From positions 1 through 6,497 of the forward strand of contig JAMOQA010000534.1 in the NCBI GenBank assembly GCA_027064265.1: a stretch of DNA of 6,497 nt, given 5' to 3'. Made by a program: the position numbers and the translations under genes. The stretch's first letter is position 1. The number at the start of each line of letters is the position of its first letter. A model generated the notes under the pieces. That model was not told the DNA's origin. It saw only the letters and a list, made by a program, of their open reading frames with translations, and did not search any database. This DNA is from Acidobacteriota bacterium (lineage in GTDB: Bacteria; Acidobacteriota; Polarisedimenticolia; J045). Of this stretch, positions 1 to 5,698 are shown one piece after another.

Positions 1-984
1 GCGCGGGAGATCCTGGGTCTCGAGCCCGGCGAGACGGAGGAAGGGTTCCGGGAGCTCCTCGAGCGGAACCCGGAGCTCCGGGCCCTGATCCGGGATGGGT
101 TCTCCCGGCACCGGGCGGTCCGCGAGCAGTTCCTCCCGCTGCGCGTCGGCGGGACCGAGCGGGAAGTCCAGGTGACGTCCTACGTGCTCCACGACGGTCA
201 CGCCCCGACCGGGATCCTCCTCGTCCTCAAGGACCGCGCGTCGATCGGGGCCCTCGAGCGGAACCTGCGGGAGGCCTGCCGGCTCCAGACGATCGTCGAG
301 CTGACCGGGTCGGTGGCCCACGAGGTGAAGAACCCCCTCGGGGCGATCGGCGTGCACCTCGAGACCCTGCGGCGCCGCCTCGCGCGGATCGAGGACGGGG
401 ACCCGGCCCTGGTCGAGAAGGTCCAGGTCCTGCGGGAGGAGATCGACCGCCTGCGGGAGATCCTCGAGGAATGGCTCGGCCTGACGAGCCCGGAGGAACG
501 GGCGCCGGCCCCCGCGCCGGTGGCCGACGTGGTCGCCTCGGTCGCCCGCCTGCTGCGGGTGGAGGCCCGCCACCGGAACGTCGAGCTGGTGGCGGAGGTG
601 ATCGGCGAGCCGGGCCGGGTGCGCCTCGCCGAGGCGCGCCTGCGGCAGGTGCTCCTGAACCTGGCGATCAACGCCCTCCAGGCGATGCCCGGGGGAGGAC
701 GCCTCGTGATCCGCGCGGAGCGGACCGCCCTCGGGGCGGTGATCGAGGTCTCGGACACCGGGGAGGGTATCCCCCCGGAGCACCGGGAGAACATCTTCGA
801 GTTCCACTTCACGACCCGGGAAGGGGGGTCGGGCCTGGGCCTCCCGATCTGCCGGCAGCTCGTCGAGGAGGCGGGGGGTCGGATCGTCTTCACCTCGGTG
901 GTCGGGCGAGGGACGACCTTCCGGGTGTTCCTTCCCGCCGCGGAGGCGGGGGTCCGGCCCGGCGGCCGACGGGTGCCCGCCTGA
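1..984 (+). CDS. PAS-domain sensor histidine kinase, NtrB-like (5' end outside window)
   Basis: The reading frame is open from base 1 to the TGA at 982-984, so 327 C-terminal residues are visible and the start is missing. Visible residues 1 to about 82 look like the end of a PAS sensor domain, finishing in a typical strand (GILLVLKD). The HisKA helix follows, with H-box SVAHEVKNPLG and phosphoacceptor His107 (codon 319-321). The HATPase domain has an N-box (LLNLAINAL, about 219-227), a G1 box DTGEG (about 252-256) and a G2 box GGSGLGL (about 275-281), so the catalytic core is intact. The visible part shows no membrane segment; one could lie upstream. A GTG at 172 could be taken as a start, but it falls inside the PAS domain and is unlikely. 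The E-x-K-N-P H-box resembles the NtrB/ZraS/AtoS group, whose partners are often NtrC-type regulators. No partner lies downstream, because the next gene converges on this one; a partner may lie upstream. Confidence 0.93.
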   Translation, partial: AREILGLEPGETEEGFRELLERNPELRALIRDGFSRHRAVREQFLPLRVGGTEREVQVTSYVLHDGHAPTGILLVLKDRASIGALERNLREACRLQTIVELTGSVAHEVKNPLGAIGVHLETLRRRLARIEDGDPALVEKVQVLREEIDRLREILEEWLGLTSPEERAPAPAPVADVVASVARLLRVEARHRNVELVAEVIGEPGRVRLAEARLRQVLLNLAINALQAMPGGGRLVIRAERTALGAVIEVSDTGEGIPPEHRENIFEFHFTTREGGSGLGLPICRQLVEEAGGRIVFTSVVGRGTTFRVFLPAAEAGVRPGGRRVPA

Positions 985-987
985 ACG

Positions 988-2163
988 TCACGGGAGGAAC
1001 TTCGACGTCTCCTTCAGCTTGCGCGGCAGGTACTCCTCCATCACGTAGTTGAGCCCCCACTTGGCCAGCGCCTGCTGCTCGGCGCGGACCCCCATCTTCA
1101 GCAGCTGCCGCAGTGCCTTCGACCAGGCCGGGTGGGACTGGAAGAACGGGTCGTTCTTGAGGGCGTCCTTCGCCCGCTTGACGTCGACCTCCTTGAGCGG
1201 GTGGGTCGGCAGCTTGTAGTCGACGATGTCCTGGGGCGTGACCCCGAGGAAACGCGCCTGGGGAACGCAGAAGAAGCGCGAGATGTGGGCCGCGTTGCCG
1301 GAGCCGACCTTGAGGGTCCGGTAGATGTTGGAGATCCCGTAGGGGTCGCAGTCGACGAAGGCGTAGACCGGCAGCCGGCACTCGTCGGAGAGCTTCCGGA
1401 TGAAGCGGCGGGTGGCCCGGGTCGGCACCCCGGCCATCGAGACCAGGATGCAGTTGGCCTTCTCCCAGAAGCGGTGGCTCTGGAGGCGCTGGAACATGCC
1501 CCCGGTCTCGATCGCGAGGATGAACTTCGCGTCGGTCTCGAAGCTGAGGTGTTCGACCAGGGAGGGGATGGAGTACGCGCCGGAGCCGAACTGGGTGCAG
1601 TCGATCCGGTGCACCTCGCCGGTCTCGTAGTCCGGGTCGTAGACGACCAGCCGGCCGGCGACCGCCCCCCCGTGCTCGTCCGGGATGAAGCGAAGCTGCT
1701 CCCGCGAGATTCCCTCCACCGAGAAGAGGGCCTCGATGTCGTCCATCACCGTGTCCGACTCGGACTGCTCGGCGAAGGCGGCCTCGCCCCAGTTCTTCGA
1801 CTGGTAGTAGGCGTCTCGCTTGGTGGCGAAGTCGTCGGTCTCGACGAGTTCCTTCGAGAGCGCCATCATCCGCAGGGTCTGGGCGAAGGTGCGGACGGTG
1901 GAGACCGTGAGGGTCCGGCTCTTCCGCGACCGGCCGATCTCGAAGTACCCCTTCTTGCGGTCGTAGCGGACGTTCCCGAGGCTGCGCACCGGGAACGACA
2001 TCTCCGGTTTCTGGCCCGCCAGGATCTTCCGGTGGACCCGCTCGGCGGTGCTCGTGATCGCCTCGAGGGTCTTCCTGTCCAGCGCCTTCTTGTCGGCGCG
2101 GGCGTCGCTGCCGCGCTCGGCGCGGGTCCGCTTCCTCGTCGTGCGGCTCGCCTTCTTCGCCAT
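988..2163 (-). CDS. top6A: DNA topoisomerase VI subunit A (Spo11-like type IIB topoisomerase)
   Basis: The protein has 391 residues, the usual length of a complete Top6A. In topoisomerase VI (A2B2) this subunit makes the double-strand break and forms the 5'-phosphotyrosyl link. Residues 1-31 are a Lys/Arg-rich tail. A winged-helix (CAP-like) domain follows, with the motif KRDAYYQSKNWGEA; by analogy with Spo11 the catalytic residue is the second Tyr, Tyr120 (codon 1806-1804). The Toprim domain shows Glu219 (AIETGGMF) and the metal-binding DCDPYG (Asp271, Asp273). The C-terminal family signatures ARFLGVTPQDIVDY, GVRAEQQALAKWGLN and EEYLPRKL are all present, so nothing suggests decay. The ATG at 2163 is chosen because a GAGAGGGAG ribosome site sits just upstream and an earlier in-frame ATG at 2283 would run into the preceding gene. 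The gene lies 34 bases after the glycosylasparaginase stop. No B subunit (GHKL ATPase) is in the window, although type IIB activity normally needs one. Confidence 0.95.
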   Translation of the reverse strand: MAKKASRTTRKRTRAERGSDARADKKALDRKTLEAITSTAERVHRKILAGQKPEMSFPVRSLGNVRYDRKKGYFEIGRSRKSRTLTVSTVRTFAQTLRMMALSKELVETDDFATKRDAYYQSKNWGEAAFAEQSESDTVMDDIEALFSVEGISREQLRFIPDEHGGAVAGRLVVYDPDYETGEVHRIDCTQFGSGAYSIPSLVEHLSFETDAKFILAIETGGMFQRLQSHRFWEKANCILVSMAGVPTRATRRFIRKLSDECRLPVYAFVDCDPYGISNIYRTLKVGSGNAAHISRFFCVPQARFLGVTPQDIVDYKLPTHPLKEVDVKRAKDALKNDPFFQSHPAWSKALRQLLKMGVRAEQQALAKWGLNYVMEEYLPRKLKETSKFLP

Positions 2164-2166
2164 CTG

Positions 2167-2175
2167 CTCCCTCTC
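2167..2175 (-). promoter_or_regulatory. Ribosome binding site of topoisomerase VI subunit A
   Basis: On the minus strand the purine run GAGAGGGAG ends three bases before the ATG at 2163. The AGGG core is about five bases away. It lies in the short gap after the preceding stop and supports 2163 over the longer in-frame alternative at 2283. Confidence 0.6.
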
Positions 2176-2197
2176 GGCCGCCGTCGTGCGGCGCCGC

Positions 2198-3271
2198 TCA
2201 GGATAGCGGCGGAACCTCGTAGAGGCCCGTCCGCCCGGACCGGTGGATGCCGACGACGAACCGGGGACGCAGGGCGGAGGCACCCACGCGGCCGTCCGCC
2301 CGGACGGCGACGATCGCGAGCTGGCCGGGGAACGAGGGACGGACCCGGCGGTGGCGCAGGAGCACGCGCCGGACCGCCTCCGTGGGATCGAGGCCGGCGC
2401 GCATCCCCTCGACCACCGCGTGGCAGGCGGCGAGCCGGATCGCCTCCTCGCCGACCCCCGTGGCCGCGGCCGCCCCCGCCGCCGCGTCGGCGTACCCCCC
2501 GGCGCCGACGATCGGGCTGTCGCCGACCCGCCCGTGGATCTTGAACGCGAGACCCGAGGTGGAGACCGCGCAGGCCGCCTCTCCCTTCCCGTCGAGGCCG
2601 ACCGCCCCGACGGTGTCGTGGTCCTCGCCGGGGGCGACCCAGTTGTCCCGGGGAGAGAGGGAGCTGCGCCAGGCGAGCCAGCGGGCGCGGCCCGCGTCGG
2701 TCAGCAGCTCCCGGGGATGGAAGCCGCACCGGAGGGCGAACGTGCGGGCTCCCTGGCCGACCAGCAGGACGTGGCGGGTGCGTTCCATCACCCGGCGGGC
2801 GACGGAGACGGCGAGGGGCACGTCCTCGAGGGCCGCCACGGCGCCGGTGGCGAGGTCGGAGCCCCGCATGATCATCGCGTCGAGGGTGACGCGGCCGTCC
2901 TCGTCGGGCAGGCCCCCGAGACCCACGGTGGAGACCGCCGGGTCGAGCTCGACCGCGTTGATCCCCTGCTCGAGGGCGTCCAGGAGGTCGCCTCCACCGG
3001 CGAGCACCCGCGCGCCGATCTCGCAGACCGTGGGGCCCCAGTTCCACGTCGCCGCGAGGACCGGGCCCGGGGCGGGGCCGAGGGGGGCCTCGGACCAGGG
3101 CCGGGGAGCGGCGGTCCAGACGGTGGGCGAGCCCGGGCGGCGGCCCTCGTCCTGCCAGGCGGCGCCCGCGGGGAGCGGATCCTCACCGGCCAGGACCGCC
3201 GGCGAGAGGATGCCGGCGGCGACGAGGAATGCGAGGAACGAGCGGCGGTCGGGGAGGGGAGCGCGGTCCAT
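2198..3271 (-). CDS. N4-(beta-N-acetylglucosaminyl)-L-asparaginase (glycosylasparaginase), Tat-exported
   Basis: This is a 357-residue Ntn-hydrolase. The family hydrolyses the bond between asparagine and N-acetylglucosamine in degraded N-linked glycoproteins. The N-terminus is a twin-arginine signal: Arg9-Arg10 in DRRSFLAFL, a hydrophobic stretch to about residue 27, and probable cleavage after Ala28. The mature enzyme is therefore expected in the periplasm or outside the cell. The autoproteolysis site is HDTVGAV; cleavage before Thr220 would free it as the nucleophile and give alpha and beta chains. The signature KIHGRVGDSPI, then GAGGYAD and AAAATG, matches the Flavobacterium enzyme as I remember it. 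By that alignment Thr238, Arg248, Asp251, Thr271 and Gly272 correspond to its substrate-binding residues. This supports glycosylasparaginase over a plain isoaspartyl peptidase, although substrate specificity is not proven. The ATG at 3271 has a GAGGAG ribosome site six bases upstream. It is the first gene of the minus-strand pair with topoisomerase VI A. Confidence 0.92.
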   Translation of the reverse strand: MDRAPLPDRRSFLAFLVAAGILSPAVLAGEDPLPAGAAWQDEGRRPGSPTVWTAAPRPWSEAPLGPAPGPVLAATWNWGPTVCEIGARVLAGGGDLLDALEQGINAVELDPAVSTVGLGGLPDEDGRVTLDAMIMRGSDLATGAVAALEDVPLAVSVARRVMERTRHVLLVGQGARTFALRCGFHPRELLTDAGRARWLAWRSSLSPRDNWVAPGEDHDTVGAVGLDGKGEAACAVSTSGLAFKIHGRVGDSPIVGAGGYADAAAGAAAATGVGEEAIRLAACHAVVEGMRAGLDPTEAVRRVLLRHRRVRPSFPGQLAIVAVRADGRVGASALRPRFVVGIHRSGRTGLYEVPPLS

Positions 3272-3277
3272 GAGGGT

Positions 3278-3283
3278 CTCCTC
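3278..3283 (-). promoter_or_regulatory. Ribosome binding site of the glycosylasparaginase gene
   Basis: On the minus strand GAGGAG lies six bases before the ATG at 3271. It fixes the start so that the Tat signal (RRSFLAFL) begins nine residues in. Confidence 0.7.
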
Positions 3284-3294
3284 GGCGAGGACCC

Positions 3295-3300
3295 AGCATA
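3295..3300 (-). promoter_or_regulatory. Candidate -10 element for the glycosylasparaginase/topoisomerase VI A unit
   Basis: On the minus strand the hexamer TATGCT (four of six matches to TATAAT) stands about 23 bases before the ATG at 3271. It would give a leader of roughly 15-18 bases that just contains the GAGGAG ribosome site. It is one of the few AT-bearing spots in this GC-rich gap. No convincing -35 box is seen about 17 bases further upstream, so the call is tentative. Confidence 0.3.
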
Positions 3301-3317
3301 GCGGGACCGGCGGGGCG

Positions 3318-3360
3318 GGGGAAGGCGCCGCTCGCCGCGCCGCGCGGTCGGGGAAGGCGC
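3318..3360. repeat. 11-base direct repeat in the divergent intergenic region
   Basis: GGGGAAGGCGC occurs at 3318-3328 and again at 3350-3360, 32 bases apart start to start, or about three helical turns. Between the copies is a CG-rich stretch with a short inverted repeat (GGCGC at 3324-3328, GCGCC at 3337-3341). The position between two divergent genes would suit an operator. However, the second copy also overlaps a possible Shine-Dalgarno (GGAAGG) for a GTG start at 3366, and the repeat is low in complexity. It is the only unusual structure I see in the 112-base gap. Confidence 0.4.
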
Positions 3361-3383
3361 GGGTGGTGTACCCTCGCCCCGCC

Positions 3384-4604
3384 ATGACCAGCGCGGCCCG
3401 CCCGTTCTTCCCGATTCGCGCCCCCGGGCTCGTCGCCTGGGTCCTGGGCGCCGCCGCCCTGGGCGGCGCCGTCTCCGGCGCCCTGGGGGTGCTGGTCGCC
3501 GCGGGGACCGGGGAGCCCTTCGATCCGTGGTTCCTCGGGCAGGGGGTCCTCTTCGCGGAGATCGTCGGGCTGACGGCGCTGGTCGGTTCCCGGTGGGCGT
3601 TCCCCCTCCTCGCCGACTTCCACCCGCTGGCGCGGCAGGCGCTCCAGGTGCTGACGTTCGTCGGCGCCGCGTTCGCGGCGACCGCCTTCGCGGTGGTGCT
3701 GCGGCCCGGGGTCGTCTTCGCCCGGCCCCTGCAGTTCCTGGCCCTCGTCGGCGCCAACGTCGTCCTCTCGCTGGTGTTCGGCGGAGGGCTGGCGGCCTGG
3801 GAGACGATGCGGCGTTCCCTCGAGGCGGCCTTCGAGGAGCTGCGGGAGAAGGAGGTCCTGGAGCGGGAGATGGCCCTCGCCCGGGAGGTGCAGCAGGGGC
3901 TCCTCCCCGATGCCCCGCCCGAGGTTCCCGGGCTGGAGATCGCGTTCTCCTTCGTGCCCGCCCGGTCGGTCGGGGGCGACTTCGTCGGGTTCGTCCCGCT
4001 GTCCGGCGGGCGCCTCGGGATCGCGGTGGCGGACGTCACCGGGAAGGGAATCGCCGCGGCGCTGCTCGGGGCGAACTTCCAGGCGATGCTGGAGGCGCTG
4101 GCCCCGCGGGTCGAGCGGGCGGGGGAGCTGCTCGCCGAGCTCTCCCGGATGGTCGACGCCCGCACCGGGCCCGCGCGGTTCGTCACCCTCGCGTGGGTCA
4201 TCCTCGACCCCGCGACGGGCCAGCTCTCCTGGTCCCTCGCGGGCCACCCGCCGCCCCTGGTCCACGGCGAGGACGGGACCCGGTGGCTGGCCGAGGGGGG
4301 GCTGCCCCTCGGCGTCATGCCCGGGCTGCCGTACGCGGAGGGAGCGGCGCGCCTCGAGCGGGGCGAGGTGCTCGTCCTCTACACGGATGGCCTGGTGGAG
4401 GCCCCCGGCCGTGACGACCCCGACGACCAGTTCGGCCGGGACCGCCTGGCGCGGCTGGTCGCGGGCTGCCGGGGGTGCGACGCCCGCCAGCTCCTGGAAC
4501 GGATCCTCGGCGCTCTCGCCGAGCACGGGGGAGACGGCCCCCCGGCCGACGACACGACGATCGTCGTGGTCCGCCGGCTGGCGGGCGGGGAGGGCGACCG
4601 ATGA
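3384..4604 (+). CDS. Membrane-anchored SpoIIE/RsbU-type PP2C Ser/Thr phosphatase
   Basis: The protein has 406 residues. Four hydrophobic helices (about 14-40, 49-68, 86-107, 116-137) are followed by a charged, probably coiled-coil linker (about 140-168) and a cytoplasmic SpoIIE-family phosphatase domain. That domain opens with AREVQQGLLP (166-175). It keeps the acidic metal-binding motifs: VGGDF (Asp199), ADVTGKGIAAAL (Asp217), LYTDGLVEA (Asp335) and ADDTTIVVV (Asp389/390). Relatives dephosphorylate anti-sigma-factor antagonists (STAS proteins); none is encoded here, so the substrate is unknown. The N-terminal membrane domain closely resembles that of the next gene product. The ATG at 3384 lacks a clear ribosome site. 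In-frame GTG codons at 3363 and 3366 follow GGGGAAGG and would add six or seven residues, so the start is uncertain. The stop overlaps the next start in ATGA (4601-4604), making this the first gene of a three-gene operon. Confidence 0.92.
   Translation: MTSAARPFFPIRAPGLVAWVLGAAALGGAVSGALGVLVAAGTGEPFDPWFLGQGVLFAEIVGLTALVGSRWAFPLLADFHPLARQALQVLTFVGAAFAATAFAVVLRPGVVFARPLQFLALVGANVVLSLVFGGGLAAWETMRRSLEAAFEELREKEVLEREMALAREVQQGLLPDAPPEVPGLEIAFSFVPARSVGGDFVGFVPLSGGRLGIAVADVTGKGIAAALLGANFQAMLEALAPRVERAGELLAELSRMVDARTGPARFVTLAWVILDPATGQLSWSLAGHPPPLVHGEDGTRWLAEGGLPLGVMPGLPYAEGAARLERGEVLVLYTDGLVEAPGRDDPDDQFGRDRLARLVAGCRGCDARQLLERILGALAEHGGDGPPADDTTIVVVRRLAGGEGDR
4587..4594 (+). promoter_or_regulatory. 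Ribosome binding site of the LytS-like kinase, inside the phosphatase gene
   Basis: GGGGAGGG lies six bases before the ATG at 4601, within the last codons of the phosphatase gene. It supports the ATGA overlap start and hence coupled translation. Confidence 0.65.
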
Positions 4605-5698
4605 TCCGGGCGCGGGAACTGGCGCGGCGGCGCCCGGTGCGCCTGGCGGTGGAGCTCTCCCTCGCGGGAGGACTCGGCGGAGCGATCGGCGCGCTCGTCG
4701 GGCTGGTCGCGGGGGTGCTCGAGGACGCGCTCGCCGCTCCCCTCGTCGTGATCGGCATCGTCACCGGGCTCGCCGCGGGGCTCCTCGCCACCCTGGTCGG
4801 CCGCGAGATCCTGCCGCGGCTGCAGGTGTTCGGCTTCCCCCTCCGGGCGACGATCGCGGTGCTGGCCCTCGCCGGGGGCGCGTTCGCGTCGACGGCGCTC
4901 GGGTTCTGGATCTATCCCCGGTTCACCCTCCACCAGGTCCGGCTGGTGCTCCTCGTCGGCTCGATCAACGGCCTGCTCGCCCTGGTGGCCGGTACCCTGG
5001 TCTTCCTCTACGAGGACCTGGCGGCGCGCCTGCACCGGGCGAGGGAGCAGCTGGCGGCGGAGCGGCTGGCCCAGGCCGAGGCGCGGGAGCGGGCCACCCA
5101 GGCCGAGCTGCGGGCCCTCCAGGCCCGGATCAACCCCCACTTCTTCTTCAACGCCCTCAACACCGTGGCGGCCCTCGTCGGCGAGGACCCGGGGGAGGCC
5201 GAACGCCTCCTCGAGCGGTTCGCCGGGCTCTTCCGCTACGCCTTCCGCAGGGGGCGCGAGCGGGAAGTTCCCCTCGCGGAGGAGCTCGACTTCATCGCCG
5301 CGTACCTGGAGATCGAGCAGGCCCGCTTCGGCGAGAAGCTGCGCTGGGAACTCCGCGTCGAGCCGGGCCTCGAGGGACTGCGGGTGCCTCCCCTGGTGCT
5401 CCAGCCCCTCGTGGAGAACGCCGTGCTCCACGGGCGCGACCCGGAGACCGGGGAGGGCTCGGTGCTCGTCCACGCGGCCGCGACGGACGAGGGGCTCGTC
5501 CTGCGGGTGGTCGACGATGGCCCGGGCCCCGGGGCGGCGGGGAAGGAGCCCCCGCGGGGTCATGCCCTCGAGAACGTGGCGGGACGGGTGGCGGCGGCGG
5601 GCGGGGGCCGCCTCGAGATCGGGCCGGGTCCCGGCGGGCGGGGCACGGAGGCGCGGATCGTCTTCCCCGGGGCGAGGAAGCGGGAGGATCGAGAATGA
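4601..5698 (+). CDS. LytS/YehU-family membrane sensor histidine kinase
   Basis: The protein has 365 residues. Four hydrophobic helices (about 15-40, 46-66, 83-103, 112-136) are followed by an Ala/Glu/Arg-rich coiled coil (about 137-175). The kinase domain carries the family signature ARINPHFFFNALNTV with phosphoacceptor His180. The ATP-binding part has N-box LQPLVENAVLHG (Asn273) and G1 box DDGPGPG (305-311). The second glycine region reads RGHALENVAGRV, whereas the family usually has a Gly-x-Gly-Leu-x-Asn pattern, so one ATP-lid position is unusual. This kinase class pairs with LytTR response regulators, and such a regulator is the next gene. The membrane domain is not the larger 5TMR domain of classical LytS; it matches that of the upstream phosphatase. 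The start at 4601 has a GGGGAGGG ribosome site and overlaps the phosphatase stop by four bases. The stop overlaps the regulator start in the same way. Confidence 0.93.
   Translation: MIRARELARRRPVRLAVELSLAGGLGGAIGALVGLVAGVLEDALAAPLVVIGIVTGLAAGLLATLVGREILPRLQVFGFPLRATIAVLALAGGAFASTALGFWIYPRFTLHQVRLVLLVGSINGLLALVAGTLVFLYEDLAARLHRAREQLAAERLAQAEARERATQAELRALQARINPHFFFNALNTVAALVGEDPGEAERLLERFAGLFRYAFRRGREREVPLAEELDFIAAYLEIEQARFGEKLRWELRVEPGLEGLRVPPLVLQPLVENAVLHGRDPETGEGSVLVHAAATDEGLVLRVVDDGPGPGAAGKEPPRGHALENVAGRVAAAGGGRLEIGPGPGGRGTEARIVFPGARKREDRE
5682..5687 (+). promoter_or_regulatory. Ribosome binding site deciding the response-regulator start
   Basis: GGGAGG stands seven bases before the ATG at 5695, ideal spacing. 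The alternative ATG at 5725, at the beginning of the receiver domain, has only a closer, weaker GAGAGG. This favours 5695 and an ATGA overlap with the kinase stop. Confidence 0.65.

Noticed and set aside
2164..2197. Short inverted repeat (GCCGC at 2177-2181, GCGGC at 2188-2192) between glycosylasparaginase and topoisomerase VI A
   Set aside because: A five-base stem with no T-run is expected by chance at this GC content and does not support a terminator or attenuator call.
988..2283. Longer form of topoisomerase VI A starting at 2283
   Set aside because: The extra 40 residues overlap the end of the preceding gene, are Pro/Ser/Arg-rich, and match nothing in the family; the ATG at 2163 has a ribosome site.
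1132..2544. Long plus-strand open frame opposite topoisomerase VI A and the end of glycosylasparaginase
   Set aside because: Its composition is low-complexity Arg/Gly/Pro/Asp with no recognisable domain, and it lies antisense to a gene with every family motif. It is the usual antisense artefact of GC-rich DNA.
2198..4318. Very long minus-strand frame spanning glycosylasparaginase and the opposite strand of the phosphatase
   Set aside because: Only 2198-3271 carries real protein signal (Tat peptide through active site). The upstream part is Ser/Arg/Pro/Thr-rich and antisense to the phosphatase gene, with no ribosome site considered convincing.
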